Shown in pieces: positions 37,001 to 46,879 of a stretch of DNA of 64,000 nucleotides. Below the pieces are notes generated by a model. That model was not told the DNA's origin. It did no database searches and saw nothing but the letters and a program-made list of their open reading frames with translations. Within the stretch, counting starts at the first letter, position 1; every line of letters begins with the position of its first letter. Origin of the DNA: Apostichopus japonicus (taxonomy: Eukaryota; Echinodermata; Holothuroidea; Aspidochirotida; Stichopodidae); assembly GCF_037975245.1 (NCBI RefSeq), contig NC_092579.1, positions 31,531,166-31,595,165 on the forward strand. The letters run 5' to 3'. The translations under genes and the position numbers were made by a program.

Positions 37001-38026
37001 CTTCATTCGGATTATGGAAGATTGGTCGAATTCGTCGCCTTTTAAACCGTACCCTCACAGAACGCTTAGTTCATGCTTTTATTACATCCCGTCTTGACTA
37101 TTGTAATGCTCTTCTGAACGGTCTTTCTAAAACTGCACTTCATCCTCTACAGACTATCCAAAACGCAGCCGCTCGCATGATCACTCGTTCACGACGTCAC
37201 GAACATATCACTCCTATCCTCTATGATCTACATTGGCTACCTATACACCAACGCATAACATTCAAAATTTTAATTACTGCATTTAAATGCATACACGGAA
37301 TGGCACCGTCTTACCTGTCTGAGCTGATCACACCTCGGGTACCCAAACGCGCCCTTCGCTCTAAGCCGTTCACTCTCGTTCCGCGCAACACCAATAACAA
37401 GAAGCACTATGGCCCTACAGCATTCTCGGTCGCCGCACCTGATCTTTGGAACGAGCTGCCTCCCGGAATTCGGATGATCACGAACTTCACCTCCTTCAAG
37501 TCACACCTTAAAACGCATCTCTTTCAAGAGCACTACAAATGATGGTTTCTAGGATTTTTTAGATTTTATGTTGTTCTGTCGTGTTGGTTTTTAGGTTCTT
37601 ACTTCATTTGGAATTTTCACTTTTTAGCATTCAAATTGTAGATTTTGTAATCATTCTGTTATATCGCTTTACGCTTCACCAGTGCTTTTAATAGTTTTTC
37701 GATCTCATATTCCTGTTTATATCTGTTTTATATTGTTCTGTCGTGTTGGTCTTTTAGGTTCTAATTTCAATTGGAATTTTCACTTTTTAGCATTCATATT
37801 GTAGTTTTTGTAGTCAATCTGTTTTATCGCTTTTCGCTGCACCAGTACTTTTAATAGTTTTTCGATCTCATAGTCCTGTTTATTTCTGTAGTTGGTATTT
37901 TGTATTTACTGTATTTACTGTTTTTTCTTTTTATTGTTTTATGGCATTGTATTTTCTAGATTGTTTGTAAAGCGCACAGATGCATCGCGCGTAGTGCGCT
38001 ATATAAGATTTTATTTACATTACATT
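34083..38026 (+). mobile_element. Full-length CR1/L2-like LINE with 10-bp target duplication
   Basis: Perfect ACAACAACAA direct repeats flank it (34,073-34,082 and 38,027-38,036). A paralogue of the target at 47,270-47,296 lacks the insertion, which supports these ends. It contains a 5' UTR of about 215 bp, one uninterrupted ORF, and a 3' UTR in which a roughly 160-bp segment is tandemly duplicated (about 37,570-37,890). It ends AGTGCGCTATATAAG and then a short ATTACATTACA microsatellite, as in L2-type elements. The intact ORF suggests recent insertion. Confidence 0.85.
34300..37542 (+). CDS. LINE ORF: AP-endonuclease plus reverse transcriptase
   Basis: The first ATG in frame is at 34,300, after an in-frame stop, giving about 1,080 residues. 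It nicks target DNA and copies the element RNA at the nick (target-primed reverse transcription). Residues ~130-345 form an AP-type endonuclease: LWNARSIREKTG, LTETWL, GDFNFHCDD, ending MSDHHCIHFGL. RT follows, with DLSAAFETIDH near 707, GVPQGTTLGPILF near 771 and the catalytic LFADDTQLY near 802. The C-terminal region (LHWLPIHQRITFKIL, GPTAFSVAAPDLWNELP) is typical of CR1/L2-type elements. No zinc-knuckle ORF1 precedes it, so this is a single-ORF layout or a 5'-shortened copy. All key residues appear present, and the shadow frames inside it are not genes. Confidence 0.92.
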   Translation: MAARSVFSRSTLLSLRNNNFNSDIGIQAGKRIEYFIRPRGSKSGLKHKRHTPSLSTAPNQPIQSILSEVRPVNQSSRTVRPRVLTLVDCIKPIETVIGYHPLCSDVNLNRNQLSVIRQIPREDAFVTKLKLQCSLWNARSIREKTGALIGSILENGTDIFLLTETWLKNQNDPTLGDLRLSLSGYDVTHFPRAQRRGGGVAFITRKNLTLKRHPSTKFKSFEHGIVDIRTSSELLRTVLVYRPPPSVGNKSSSISHFLPDFSTLMENILDSPGHLLITGDFNFHCDDPNDPDHRKFADLLSRLCLRQLVSGATHKSGHTLDLIITRESDTIVSNWIVGPRMMSDHHCIHFGLNVRRPPNTRVDIERRRLSGIDTEVLAKKLEEAFNKSQQGDAPVPPNPDPDALACAYFDAASEALDELAPIQKKTVIDKPRARWWTDALTGERKNVRRLEQRWRKSQMSIDLQIYRTASDVYHRNIDTAKTAFHRGRIETASSKQLFNVVDDLIGGQKAVTAVMPSNIPMSKVANAFSEFFDSRVREFRSHLPVPVAPHKPGHPPHHLTEFTPVTDEFVEKLIRSSTSKSCRLDPLPTTLVKNCKEVTVSILTRIINSSLMSGIFPRSLKLAVIRPLLKKANMDENVLKNYRPVANIPYIAKLIEQAVKKQIDAHLALHGLLPKFQSAYRVNHSTETALIRVHNDIMLALDKKLDVLLLLLDLSAAFETIDHNILLHRLEFTFGFTGTVLDWFSSYLKDRKQYVAVASNKSDETTPICGVPQGTTLGPILFILYTAPLEEIIIRHGLEPMLFADDTQLYIAFKRKSDAQSRIEACIDEIRVWMRENLLVLNDSKTEVIHFTSKFKASNKLESLRVGSSEVSSVPLVRNLGVYFDQSGLMDENINQICKSASFGLWKIGRIRRLLNRTLTERLVHAFITSRLDYCNALLNGLSKTALHPLQTIQNAAARMITRSRRHEHITPILYDLHWLPIHQRITFKILITAFKCIHGMAPSYLSELITPRVPKRALRSKPFTLVPRNTNNKKHYGPTAFSVAAPDLWNELPPGIRMITNFTSFKSHLKTHLFQEHYK

Positions 38027-40046
38027 ACAACAACAAGCTAAATTACATCGGCATATATTGTGACAGCATTGCCCAACATATCTTTAATACCTTCAAAAAA
38101 CACTGCCCCTTAAAAACAAAACAGGAATCCAAAACTAAATAGGAATATTCTTACACTAAATAGATCAGACGTCGACTACATAGAACCTATATGATCTCCC
38201 CAGATCCAACTCTAAAGCCCTAAATTAACCAACTTGAAAAACAAATAAATACACAAATATCGGCGGTCGACCAAAACCGAGTCCAAAACAAATGCGATTC
38301 AATCATCAATGACAAAAACCCAAAACACTTTTGGAAAAATTAAAGAAATATCGAAAACCCATAACAACCCAAACACAGGTAATACAGACGAATGCCTTAG
38401 AGATAAAGTAGGTAACCTCATCACAAAAACTTAAGACCAAATAAAGCTTAGTGAATCATACTTGAAAACTATATTCAATATCTTAGATGGCCCTCCATAC
38501 GATAACAGATTCCAACACAAAATAAACCGTACAATTATCTGTAATGCAACCAGCTTTATCCCCAACTTCTAAGGATGTCTCAACAAAAACATCCCTCTAC
38601 TCAAAGAAATAGATATAAATGATTGGTATAGTGCCACTGAATATGCAAAAATGCCTCCTCCCCTGGTCTTGACAACATAAATGACCTAATGCTAAAAGAT
38701 TCCCCTCCGTGGGCCTCCGATATTCATTAACTCTCATATTTTCCCATTATTTAACAAACTCCTTAGACTGGGTCATTTCCCAACCCTGTGGACATCCGCC
38801 AAAATGATTTTAATACCGAAACTAAGTAAAGACACACCAAAATTCAAAACTATCAACCAATTAGTCTCCTACCAGCCTTAGGTAAGATTTTCGAAAGAAT
38901 TATAGATAACCGCACCAGAAACCACCTTGAGCAAATTAATCACTTTGCCCGTATCAATCAGGCTAATTCCGGGCACACAAATCTACAATAAACCAAACTT
39001 TCCACCTTTCCAAAGAAATTCGCATCGGCTTCATAAAAAAACATGATACCACTGCCCTCTTCCTTGATGCCAAAAAGGAGTTCGACAAAACTTGGCACAA
39101 CGGCATAAGAATTTAACTACTTAACTTTAATCTCCCCTCCAATTACACCAGACTTCTTTCCTCTTTCCTTAGTGAGCGCAATGCCAAAATATGCTACAAA
39201 AACCAACAATCAAAACCTTTTCCACTTGGTGCAGGGACTCCACAGGGCGCTGTTTTCAGCCCCCTCCCCTGCACCCTATATGTTAATGATTTGAACATCC
39301 CCCCTCTATCTAAATGCAGCTATAGTCAGTACACTGACGACATAGCCATTTGGAGCACCAGTAAAAATATCTATATGACGGAACTAAATATTAAAAGAGC
39401 AATTACACATCTCGAAAAGTGGTGCTCGATGTGGAGAACAAAAATATATCCCTCAATATCTAACCTAGCCAATTTCTCCATAATAAACTCAAAATACCAT
39501 AACCATATTGCCAAAATGAATCTTTTCAACACCTCAATCACTGCTACTCCTAATGCAACCTTCCTTGGTACCACTTTCGATAGCAAATTATTGTTTAATC
39601 TACTTTGTAACAGAACTGCAGGACGCTGCTGGTTCCAACTTAAATCCATTCAAATCCTCTCACACAAATATAACTTCCCTCCGAAAACCATTATCCAAAT
39701 CTATAAATCCAAAGTAAAAATGATTCTCAGTTACGGGAGCATCTCCCTGCTTACCATCTCTAATCCCAATAAACAAATTTTAAACAGAATCCACACCACA
39801 GCTTATCGACTCGCACTCAAAATCCCTACCTATATTGCTACTTTGTACGTTCTCCGTGCAGGAAACACAAAATCTACTTTCACCCGACTTGAAGAATTCA
39901 ACACCAAGTTATACAAAAACAACCTCGAGAACGACCCTTTGATTGAAGACCTCCCCCTGAAATACAAAGTCGCAACAACTCACTACCCCAAAACCAAACC
40001 CTTTCTGTATTCACAATTGTTACTACTTAAAGTCTCATTCCATTAA
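38027..40046 (+). pseudogene. Jockey-like ORF2 reverse-transcriptase remnant
   Basis: Continues the ORF2 interrupted at 34,072. Fragments include TTALFLDAKKEFDKTWHNGI, GTPQGAVFSPLPCTLYVNDL and SQYTDDIAIWSTSKN. The last 251 codons (39,291-40,046) are open. The second catalytic motif is YTDD rather than YADD. Several stops lie upstream, so the copy is inactive. Confidence 0.75.
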
Positions 40047-40706
40047 AAAAATCCTTTCCTAAATGGTTCTAGGCCCAAGTATACTTATATATACAGATTA
40101 TATTGTTACCAAACAATAGAAACCACAACCACTCCCTACCCAAACAATAGAAACCACTCCGTCTCCACAATTCTCAGTACTTAAAAAATTCCTCTCCTTT
40201 AGAAATCCCTCCCTAAGTGACTCTTTGACTCTGACCTCGGGTATGATTATGGCTATCCTGTCCAATATAAATATATAAGACTTCATTTACCAGCAATTCC
40301 CTGACTGAACATAGACAACCTTTCCAAGAAAAAAAAAAAAAAATGTCTATTCTATAAAAACAAACTTATTATCCCCCGTAGGACCTCTCGCCAGGTCGAC
40401 CAGGGGTTAAACTCCTTTTGATTTGATATCAACAACAACAAAGACAAACCTTTTACTCGAATTAAAAAAAAAAGGTAACTAATTTCATTTATTTCATTTC
40501 ATTTATTGATTTTTGTTCTATTTTAACATAAGTATGACATAAGTATGACATATGACATAGAAGGAGATAAGAAACAAAACTTGTGAAAGGAAGTGTATTA
40601 AAAAACCCTATAGGGCTTGTCGGGTAGTGACACTCCCTAAAAACTCCCTAAACTCTAAACTCCCTAAAGACATCATGATTAGATTTTGGTTTCATTTAAT
40701 CAATAG

Positions 40707-42272
40707 GTAGAGGAATTGGACACTCTTGCGCAAGATATCAACGACTTGAAGTACTCTGCTCAGGCGGCCTCCATTCTAGGTATGTACTTAATAATAATAT
40801 AATAATAATAATAATCAATGTACTGTGTTTGGCAAGAAACTTTTTGCTGCTTTGGATGAAGATTAAGGATTCTTGTTTTTCAAAAGGCAAAATGCAAGAT
40901 GGACTATATATGAAAGGATGAATACCAAAACTTTAAGAAAAGAAATTGGGTGGGGGGGAGGGGGAATCAGGCAGAGACCATCATGTTACTACCCTGTTAA
41001 TTTTGTGTAGGACACTGGTTAATTTAAAAGGAAGAAATCCTTTAGTACCCTTGAGTTTCTGAAAGGTTTCTTCTTTGGGATAACAGTGGAGAGACATATC
41101 GATGTTCTCTTTTGGGTCTGATCGTCAGGAAAATGCAGATTAAACTGCCGTGTCCATTTGGAACCTTGGAATTGAACCCTGCTACTGGAACAAATGTATT
41201 CCATCAGAGCATAGACAATGATTCAGAGAAATATGGCCTTTATATTAATAATCTGTTGTTTTCTTTCCCAAATTTTTCTCTTTGGTTAAACAATGAGTGA
41301 AAAGATTCATTCGGTTGGAAGCAGCACCGCCCCTTTTCACACCTTTTTTTTTTTGGGGGGGGGGGGGGAAGAGACCTATTAGCCCTTAGGGTCTGAAAAT
41401 ATTACAATAGGATTATTGTGGTGGACAGGACAGACAACAGTTATTTTTGCTTGTAGCTGAATGTATGATGTTCAGGGATCACAAGGAAGTATCAAAAGCC
41501 TGATCAAAACTGCCGTCTTTTGTACTATCGAAATTTGTCAGAATAAAGAAATTGAAAGCCAAAATATAAAGAGTTTATCTGGCCTTGTAGACTGCGATTG
41601 AACCAGTCTCTGTCATCTACAAATAATAGAAAGTGGGTATCCATTTCTGTTTGTGACAGCAATAACAAAAAATGACTGCAAATTAACAAGTTTTTGTAAA
41701 CTTTCTCTATTCAGGGATTTGAATCCCAAATTCCACTCGAATATACCCCCCCCCCCCTACTTATGAACTGTCACGTAGCTCAAGGTGACAAACTTACTAC
41801 AAAGATGAGAATAGGCCTTAGGTGGTTCCTAATTCAATGACATTTCTCACAGTTAATTGAATTGACTTCCCCCACCCTCCAGATTATCCTCACCCATAGA
41901 AAATACCCTCCACCCAAGAATACATAAAAAAAAAACATGGCTTACCAAGAACCTCTCTGCGTTCATTTTTCAGATTCCAATGAACCTTTCATCAGCAAAG
42001 GAATGGCGCAACTCGGTCTGAAGGACAATCGACCGCTGGCGGAATGGCTTGACCGGTACAACGCCAACCAGCCGGACCTGGCCGCCAAGCCCAACTTCAC
42101 CACATTTCCACTGGACTTTAAGCCGTCACCGTGCAAACCGCTCTTCTTTGACATAGCTCTGAACCATATAGAGTTACCCTCCTTGGATGAGAAACTGGAA
42201 CAGAATAAATCGTCCCCGCAGGGGGGTCTGGGTGGGTTCCTGCGTGGATGGTGGAGCGGGGGTGAAAAGTAA
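40707..42272 (+). CDS. SRP68: SRP68, last two exons (signal recognition particle subunit)
   Basis: SRP68 binds SRP RNA with SRP72 in the cytosolic particle that targets secretory proteins to the ER. Exon 40,707-40,779 (after CAATAG, before GTATGT) encodes a helix ending KYSAQAASIL, matching EKCSLQAAAIL of vertebrate SRP68. The final exon, 41,974-42,272 (after TTTTTCAG), encodes KDNRPLAEWLDRY, then FPLDFKPSPCKPLFFDIALN and LDEKLEQNKS, and ends in a WWSGGEK tail with TAA. The phase-1 junction gives an aspartate (ILD), as in the family. The CKPLFFDxALNH block is diagnostic. Earlier exons were not found to the left; LINEs occupy much of that space, so they may lie beyond or have been displaced. 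No obvious AATAAA follows within 200 bp. Confidence 0.9.
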
Positions 42273-44010
42273 CTCTCGATTTGCCACGATGTCGGAAAAA
42301 GGATTTCGGAAAAAGGTCTTTTGTATACATAAGCCGGTAGTATTTGGGAGGGCTCTCACTCTTCTCCTGCATGTGCTATAATCATCTTTTATTTAAGTTT
42401 TATTTGATTTTATTTGTTTTTTAGTATAGAAAACTACACCTTGTTGCAATGCAAACACCTCAGTGTTTGCATTGCAACAAAGGAAGGCCAAAAAGAATAA
42501 CACTCACTTTTTTAACCTGGCTTGGCAAACAAAATTTGAAGAATATTCAAAATGGGAATTGGAATTTTATATATTTTGGATTTGGTGTTTGTGTGTTTAT
42601 CTTGTTTATCTTGTTTAGAGAAAAAGAAGAAAAAAACAGCATCTTTATTTGATGGGGCTTTAAAGTTTTAAAAATGGGTTTCGGTTGTTGATTTCTTGGT
42701 CTACAAACATTGTGGTGCTTGACTGACTGACACTTTATGGGGGCATGATAAGGTGACTGAATTTAATATTGGCAGGAGTTATGGATGGTAGTTGGAAGGA
42801 CCAGGGGTGGGGTGGGGGGTGGTGAGGCGAAGGATAGAGAAGGAGAAATGAAAGTGAAGAGGGAGAATCTTTGAATTGAATGTTCAGTTTGCAGTAGCAC
42901 AGGTTTGCTGCATGATAAGGCTATATTTAAAGAAACTTTCAATAATGCACTCTTCGTGTATATAATTTGGGGTGTGGTAGTCGGAGCGGGGGGGGGGGGG
43001 GGGTGATTGAGACAGCAATGAAAGGGAGCAACCTTTCCACATATATGTTGTTTGTGCTATGGTAGTAACGTTTCCTTTTTCAAACTGGAGGGCAAAAAAT
43101 GTAAAAATTGAGTTATCTAAAATTAATTCAAAATCAGGTTTAGTTAATAAATGAAAGTTAAAGACAATTTTATTGATGGTAGCAGGGGCGCCATGGTATT
43201 GTAAACTGAATCAGCAATCAGCCATGGAAGGCCAACTCCTTTTTGTTGGGAACTTGTCGTCAAGCAAACCTATGGATTCAAGCCCTATCTGGCTAAAGTA
43301 AGATGGGGTTATTATTTTTATCTAGGAGAAATCAATTCTTTTTCCCCTCATGTTGAAATGGTCTTCCAAATGTTTAAAAAAAAATGTCCAAAAAGAATGT
43401 ACTGGTGTGAATTGGATAGCCACCTGGTGTGACGTAAAAAGGCCATAGGCTTATCCCATATGTACATGTAACTGCTTAGTATCATTAAATAACTGCCCTC
43501 CAGGCTGATATTATAAATAATAGAAACATTATAGAAACTGTCTGTTGTCACCCAACCATCTCAATAGTAGATGCAGGTATCACTAAGAATGTTTATGAAA
43601 TATGTATTGCATGTTTTGATTAGTATTTGCATAATAATTTGATGAGGGATAACCTGTTTCTGGACAGGTAGTTGAAGGGTATTAACTATGGTGGGAGGGA
43701 TGAAGGTATATCCTGTCCATGAACTGATTTGTCATTAAAAAGAAGAAGTTATTTCAAAGTATCATTCTTTTTGTTCCTTTTTTTCTTCCTTTTACATGAG
43801 TATTGTAAAAGGAAAAGCAAAGATTGAGTTTGAGCCAGGGACCTTGAGATGCAAAAGCAAAAGTCTTTACCACTAGACCATTAGGTGGGCCTCTGGTTTC
43901 TAAAGCTTTACAAATATTTAAAGATCCTGCTGTTTGGACTTAGTCTTTTTTTGTAAAAACATTTTCTCCACTACTCCCTCACCCCCGATTAGCTAGTCAG
44001 GGGGAGGGGT
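42273..44010. other. Probable SRP68 3' flank; SINE-like fragments, no gene
   Basis: AT-rich, with poly-G near 42,990. Two tRNA-like relics are visible: about 43,186-43,300 (GCGCCATGGTATTG with GGATTCAAGCCC), and on the minus strand about 43,815-43,893 (AATGGTCTAGTGGTAAAGAC with a degraded B box). They look like remnants of tRNA-derived SINEs. No exon is recognised. Confidence 0.4.
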
Positions 44011-44013
44011 GGC

Positions 44014-44260
44014 GGCGAACTCACCTTGTCCGCGTTGAACCTTGTCAGGGGGAGGGGTGGCGGCGAACTCCACTTGTCCGCGCCTTTACCTTGTCAGGGG
44101 GAGGGGGCGGTGACCTCACCTTGTCCGCACCCTCACCCCCTCTCATCCTCCCCCCTCTCAGCCTCGGTGCTCACCTTGTCCACCTGCCAGGAGGAGGGGG
44201 ACCGCCCGCCTTCGGGATTCACCTTATCCACTTGTCAGAACTCCTTTTGTGAATACTCAC
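44014..44260. repeat. GC-rich direct repeats
   Basis: About four imperfect copies of GTCAGGGGGAGGGGTGGCGG followed by CGAACTCACCTTGTCCGCG. Composition is far from the AT-rich surroundings. Short ORFs here are a by-product. Confidence 0.75.
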
Positions 44261-44424
44261 CTGGGGCTTGAACCGATGCAATCCAAACCAATCGCTTACT
44301 GAACGATGGAATAACCAATTACACCATTTCGGTTCCCTCTGGAAAAACTTCGTTTCTTATATTTATACTTCCACTCCCTCCAAAGAACAGAAAAGTAAAA
44401 GGCTCTGTCTAGACATTAACCGCA

Positions 44425-45320
44425 GACATGATGCTCTGTCTGGGAATCGAACCGGAGACATGGAGTTTGTCGGTGTCTCTCCAGTCCAGAGCACTACCAA
44501 CTGCGCCACTAGAACTGTTGAGAATTAATGCTCGTTTCTAATATTTAAACTTCAAAGTCCAGAATGGAAGAAGGAAAAGAAAAGAAAATCAAAATGCTCT
44601 CTCTGGGAATCGAACCTGAGACATGGAGTTTGTGAGTCCAGAGCACTACCAACTGCGCCACTAGAACTGTTGAGAATTAATGCTCGTTTCTAATATTTAA
44701 ACTTCAAAGTCCAGAATGGAAGAAGGAAAAGAGAAAAAATCAAAATGCTGTGTCTGGGAATCGAACCTGAGACACGGAGTTTGTGAGTCCAGAGCACTAC
44801 CAACTGCGCCACTAGAACTGTTGAGAATTAATGCTCGTTTCTAATATTTAAACTTCAAAGTCCAGAATGGAAGAAGGAAAAGAAAAGAAAATCAAAATGC
44901 TCTCTCTGGGAATCGAACCTGAGACATGGAGTTTGTGAGTCCAGAGCACTACCAACTGCGCCACTAGAACTGTTGAGAATTAATGCTCGTTTCTAATATT
45001 TAAACTTCAAAGTCCAGAATGGAAGAAGGAAAAGAGAAAAAAATCAAAATGCTGTGTCTGGGAATCGAACCTGAGACACGGAGTTTGTGAGTCCAGAGCA
45101 CTACCAACTGCGCCACTAGAACTGTTGAGAATTAATGCTCGTTTCTAATATTTAAACTTCAAAGTCCAGAATGGAAGAAGGAAAAGAGAAAAAAATCAAA
45201 ATGCTCTGTCTGGGAATCGAACCTGAGACACGGACTTTGTCAGTCCAGAGCACTACCAACTGCTCCACTAGAACTGTTGAGAATTAATGCTCGTTTCTAA
45301 TATTTAAACTTCAAAGTCCA
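44425..45320 (-). repeat. Tandem array of tRNA-derived units, ~152 bp period
   Basis: Six copies, with the shared AGAACTGTTGAGAATTAATG at 44,511, 44,663, 44,813, 44,965, 45,117 and 45,269. Read on the minus strand, each unit contains an A-box-like TAGTGGCGCAGTTGGTAG and, 40-50 bases on, a perfect B box GGTTCGATTCC. These are internal RNA polymerase III promoter elements. The T-arm and acceptor stems do not pair properly, so these are not working tRNAs but a tRNA-derived (SINE-like) sequence amplified in tandem. The first copy has a longer variable region and GGTGTCTCTCC extra sequence. Confidence 0.8.
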
Positions 45321-45324
45321 GATT

Positions 45325-46463
45325 TATGACTTATGAAAAAAATAGAAATCATATAAACAAAAAGCCTTTTCCGGTCACTCGGTCAGATAATTACACGAAA
45401 TAAGTGTATAACAAAGACAAGGGTGTCTTCTACTCCACGTCTAATTTTAATTTCGATGGGTGCTTCAGAGAGGACAAGAGAGGGGCCTTAAAAGAGGGGG
45501 TTTTCCAAATTGTGCACTTAAAAAGAACACGTATTTCTATCGGGTCCTTTGAGACCACGTATCTCCCGAACGGAAGCAGATATGGACCTGGGAGTTGCAG
45601 ATTTGGGCTCCTGAGCATCGGTTACCCCCTGTCACGTCATATGGGCGAAATCGATTTGGGGTCAATTTTTGGCAATTTTTATTTGCGACAAAAATAGGTT
45701 TTTTGTCTGAAAAGTTTAAAAAGTACTTCTTTTTGATACCCAATTCCAAAATAAACTTCAGATTCGTAATCAGCGTGTCGCGAACTACCAGAAAAGATAC
45801 ACATTTATCGAATTTGCGACAACAAGTTTTTGCACCTCAAACTTGAAAAAGTAAGACCGAAAAACTTTTACGACGAACAAAGGATTAAAATCTTTTGTTG
45901 CCCCTAAAAGTTTTTCCGTTTTCTATTGTTCCTCTGAAAAGTTGCAAACTGAGCGAAATAAAAGGGCGCTCGACGCATCTTGCCAGTGATACGTGATTTC
46001 AAAGCAGTCAAATCAAACCTTTGTTTGTCATCTTGAGTTTTATCTTGACATTTATGAATAAATGGGTCAAATTTTGGCATAAATTTTGGAAAAAACTGCT
46101 TACGGTTTTTAAAGGTGAAAAAACTTTTTGTCGCAAAGGCGATAAATGTGTATCTTTTCTGGTAGTTCGCGACACGCTGATTACGAATCTGAAGTTTATT
46201 TTGGAATTGGGTGCTGTGTGGGGGCGTGCAGGGGAAAAAAATGATTTGTGATTTATGAAAAAAATAGAAATCATATAAACAAAAAGCCTTTCCCGGTCAG
46301 ATAATTACACGAAATTAGTGTATAACAAAGACAAGGGTGTCTTCTATTCCACGTCTAATTTTAATGTCGATGGGTGTTTCAGAGAGGACAAGAGGGGGCT
46401 GAAAAGAGGGGTTTTTCAAAATTGTGCACTTATAAAGAACACGTATTTCTATCGGGTCATTTG
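45325..46463. repeat. Mosaic of direct and inverted repeats
   Basis: A block at 45,325-45,560 (AAATCATATAAACAAAAAGCC, GTATAACAAAGACAAGGGTG) recurs in direct orientation at 46,250-46,463. Between them, a segment of about 70 bp at 45,745-45,812 (AATAAACTTCAGATTCGTAA) recurs inverted at 46,140-46,208. A further stretch at 45,880-46,020 (TTTCTATTGTTCCTCTGAA) recurs at about 49,290-49,440. This seems to be nested copies of one family with a hairpin core. No coding sequence is recognised. Confidence 0.7.
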
Positions 46464-46799
46464 CAGTGGCGGAGCTAAGGGTATTGGTCGAGGGGGGCGA
46501 GAACGGTCTGTAGGGGCGCTTTCGAAACTATCTAAGCGGAGCGCCACCACGGGTTTGGCGCGGAGCGTACCGAAAATTTTGAATAAAGATGCTCCTTAGA
46601 TCGGCGGAAATGACACTTTCCGGGCCTTGCTAATTTGCAGATAAAGGATAAATGTCAATAGGTAGATGAGAGCGCAATAAAAACGTCAATAATAGCATAT
46701 AAAGTGGTAAAAAGCTAAAAAAAGGCGCCAGCAGTCTATTTGAGTCCGTCAGGGGGGGGGGGGTATCCGCCCCCTGACTGTATGGACGCTCCGCCACTG
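46464..46799 (+). mobile_element. hAT-like miniature element, 336 bp
   Basis: Termini are CAGTGGCGGAGCTAAGGG and, inverted, CAGTGGCGGAGCGTCCAT. Inside is AAGCGGAGCGCCACCACGGG followed by a GCGGAGCGTACC stretch, shared with the elements at 14,206 and 47,297. It splits the repeat block ending at 46,463. The adjacent 8-mers do not match, so the target duplication may be degraded. Confidence 0.65.
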
Positions 46800-46879
46800 C
46801 CAGATAGACCACCCCCTCCCCCATGGTACGCCATTTGACGAAAGAATAACACACCCTCAATGCAACCTATACCTAATGG

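Larger units (their letters stand above)
32000..40440 (+). mobile_element. Decayed Jockey-like LINE, split by a younger LINE
   Basis: ORF1 with three zinc knuckles, ORF2 endonuclease remnants and an ORF2 reverse transcriptase lie in this order on the plus strand, with many stops and frameshifts. The RT end (39,291-40,046) contains a YTDD motif (SQYTDDIAIWSTSKN) and LEKWCSMW, as in Jockey-clade elements. An A-rich tail region occurs near 40,330-40,470. A full CR1/L2-like element occupies 34,083-38,026, splitting it within ORF2. Outer ends are approximate. A second, shorter copy occurs at 46,880-49,125. Confidence 0.75.

Noticed and set aside
44425-45320. A cluster of working tRNA genes
   Set aside because: A and B boxes are present, but the T-arm and acceptor stems do not pair, and all units share the same defects.
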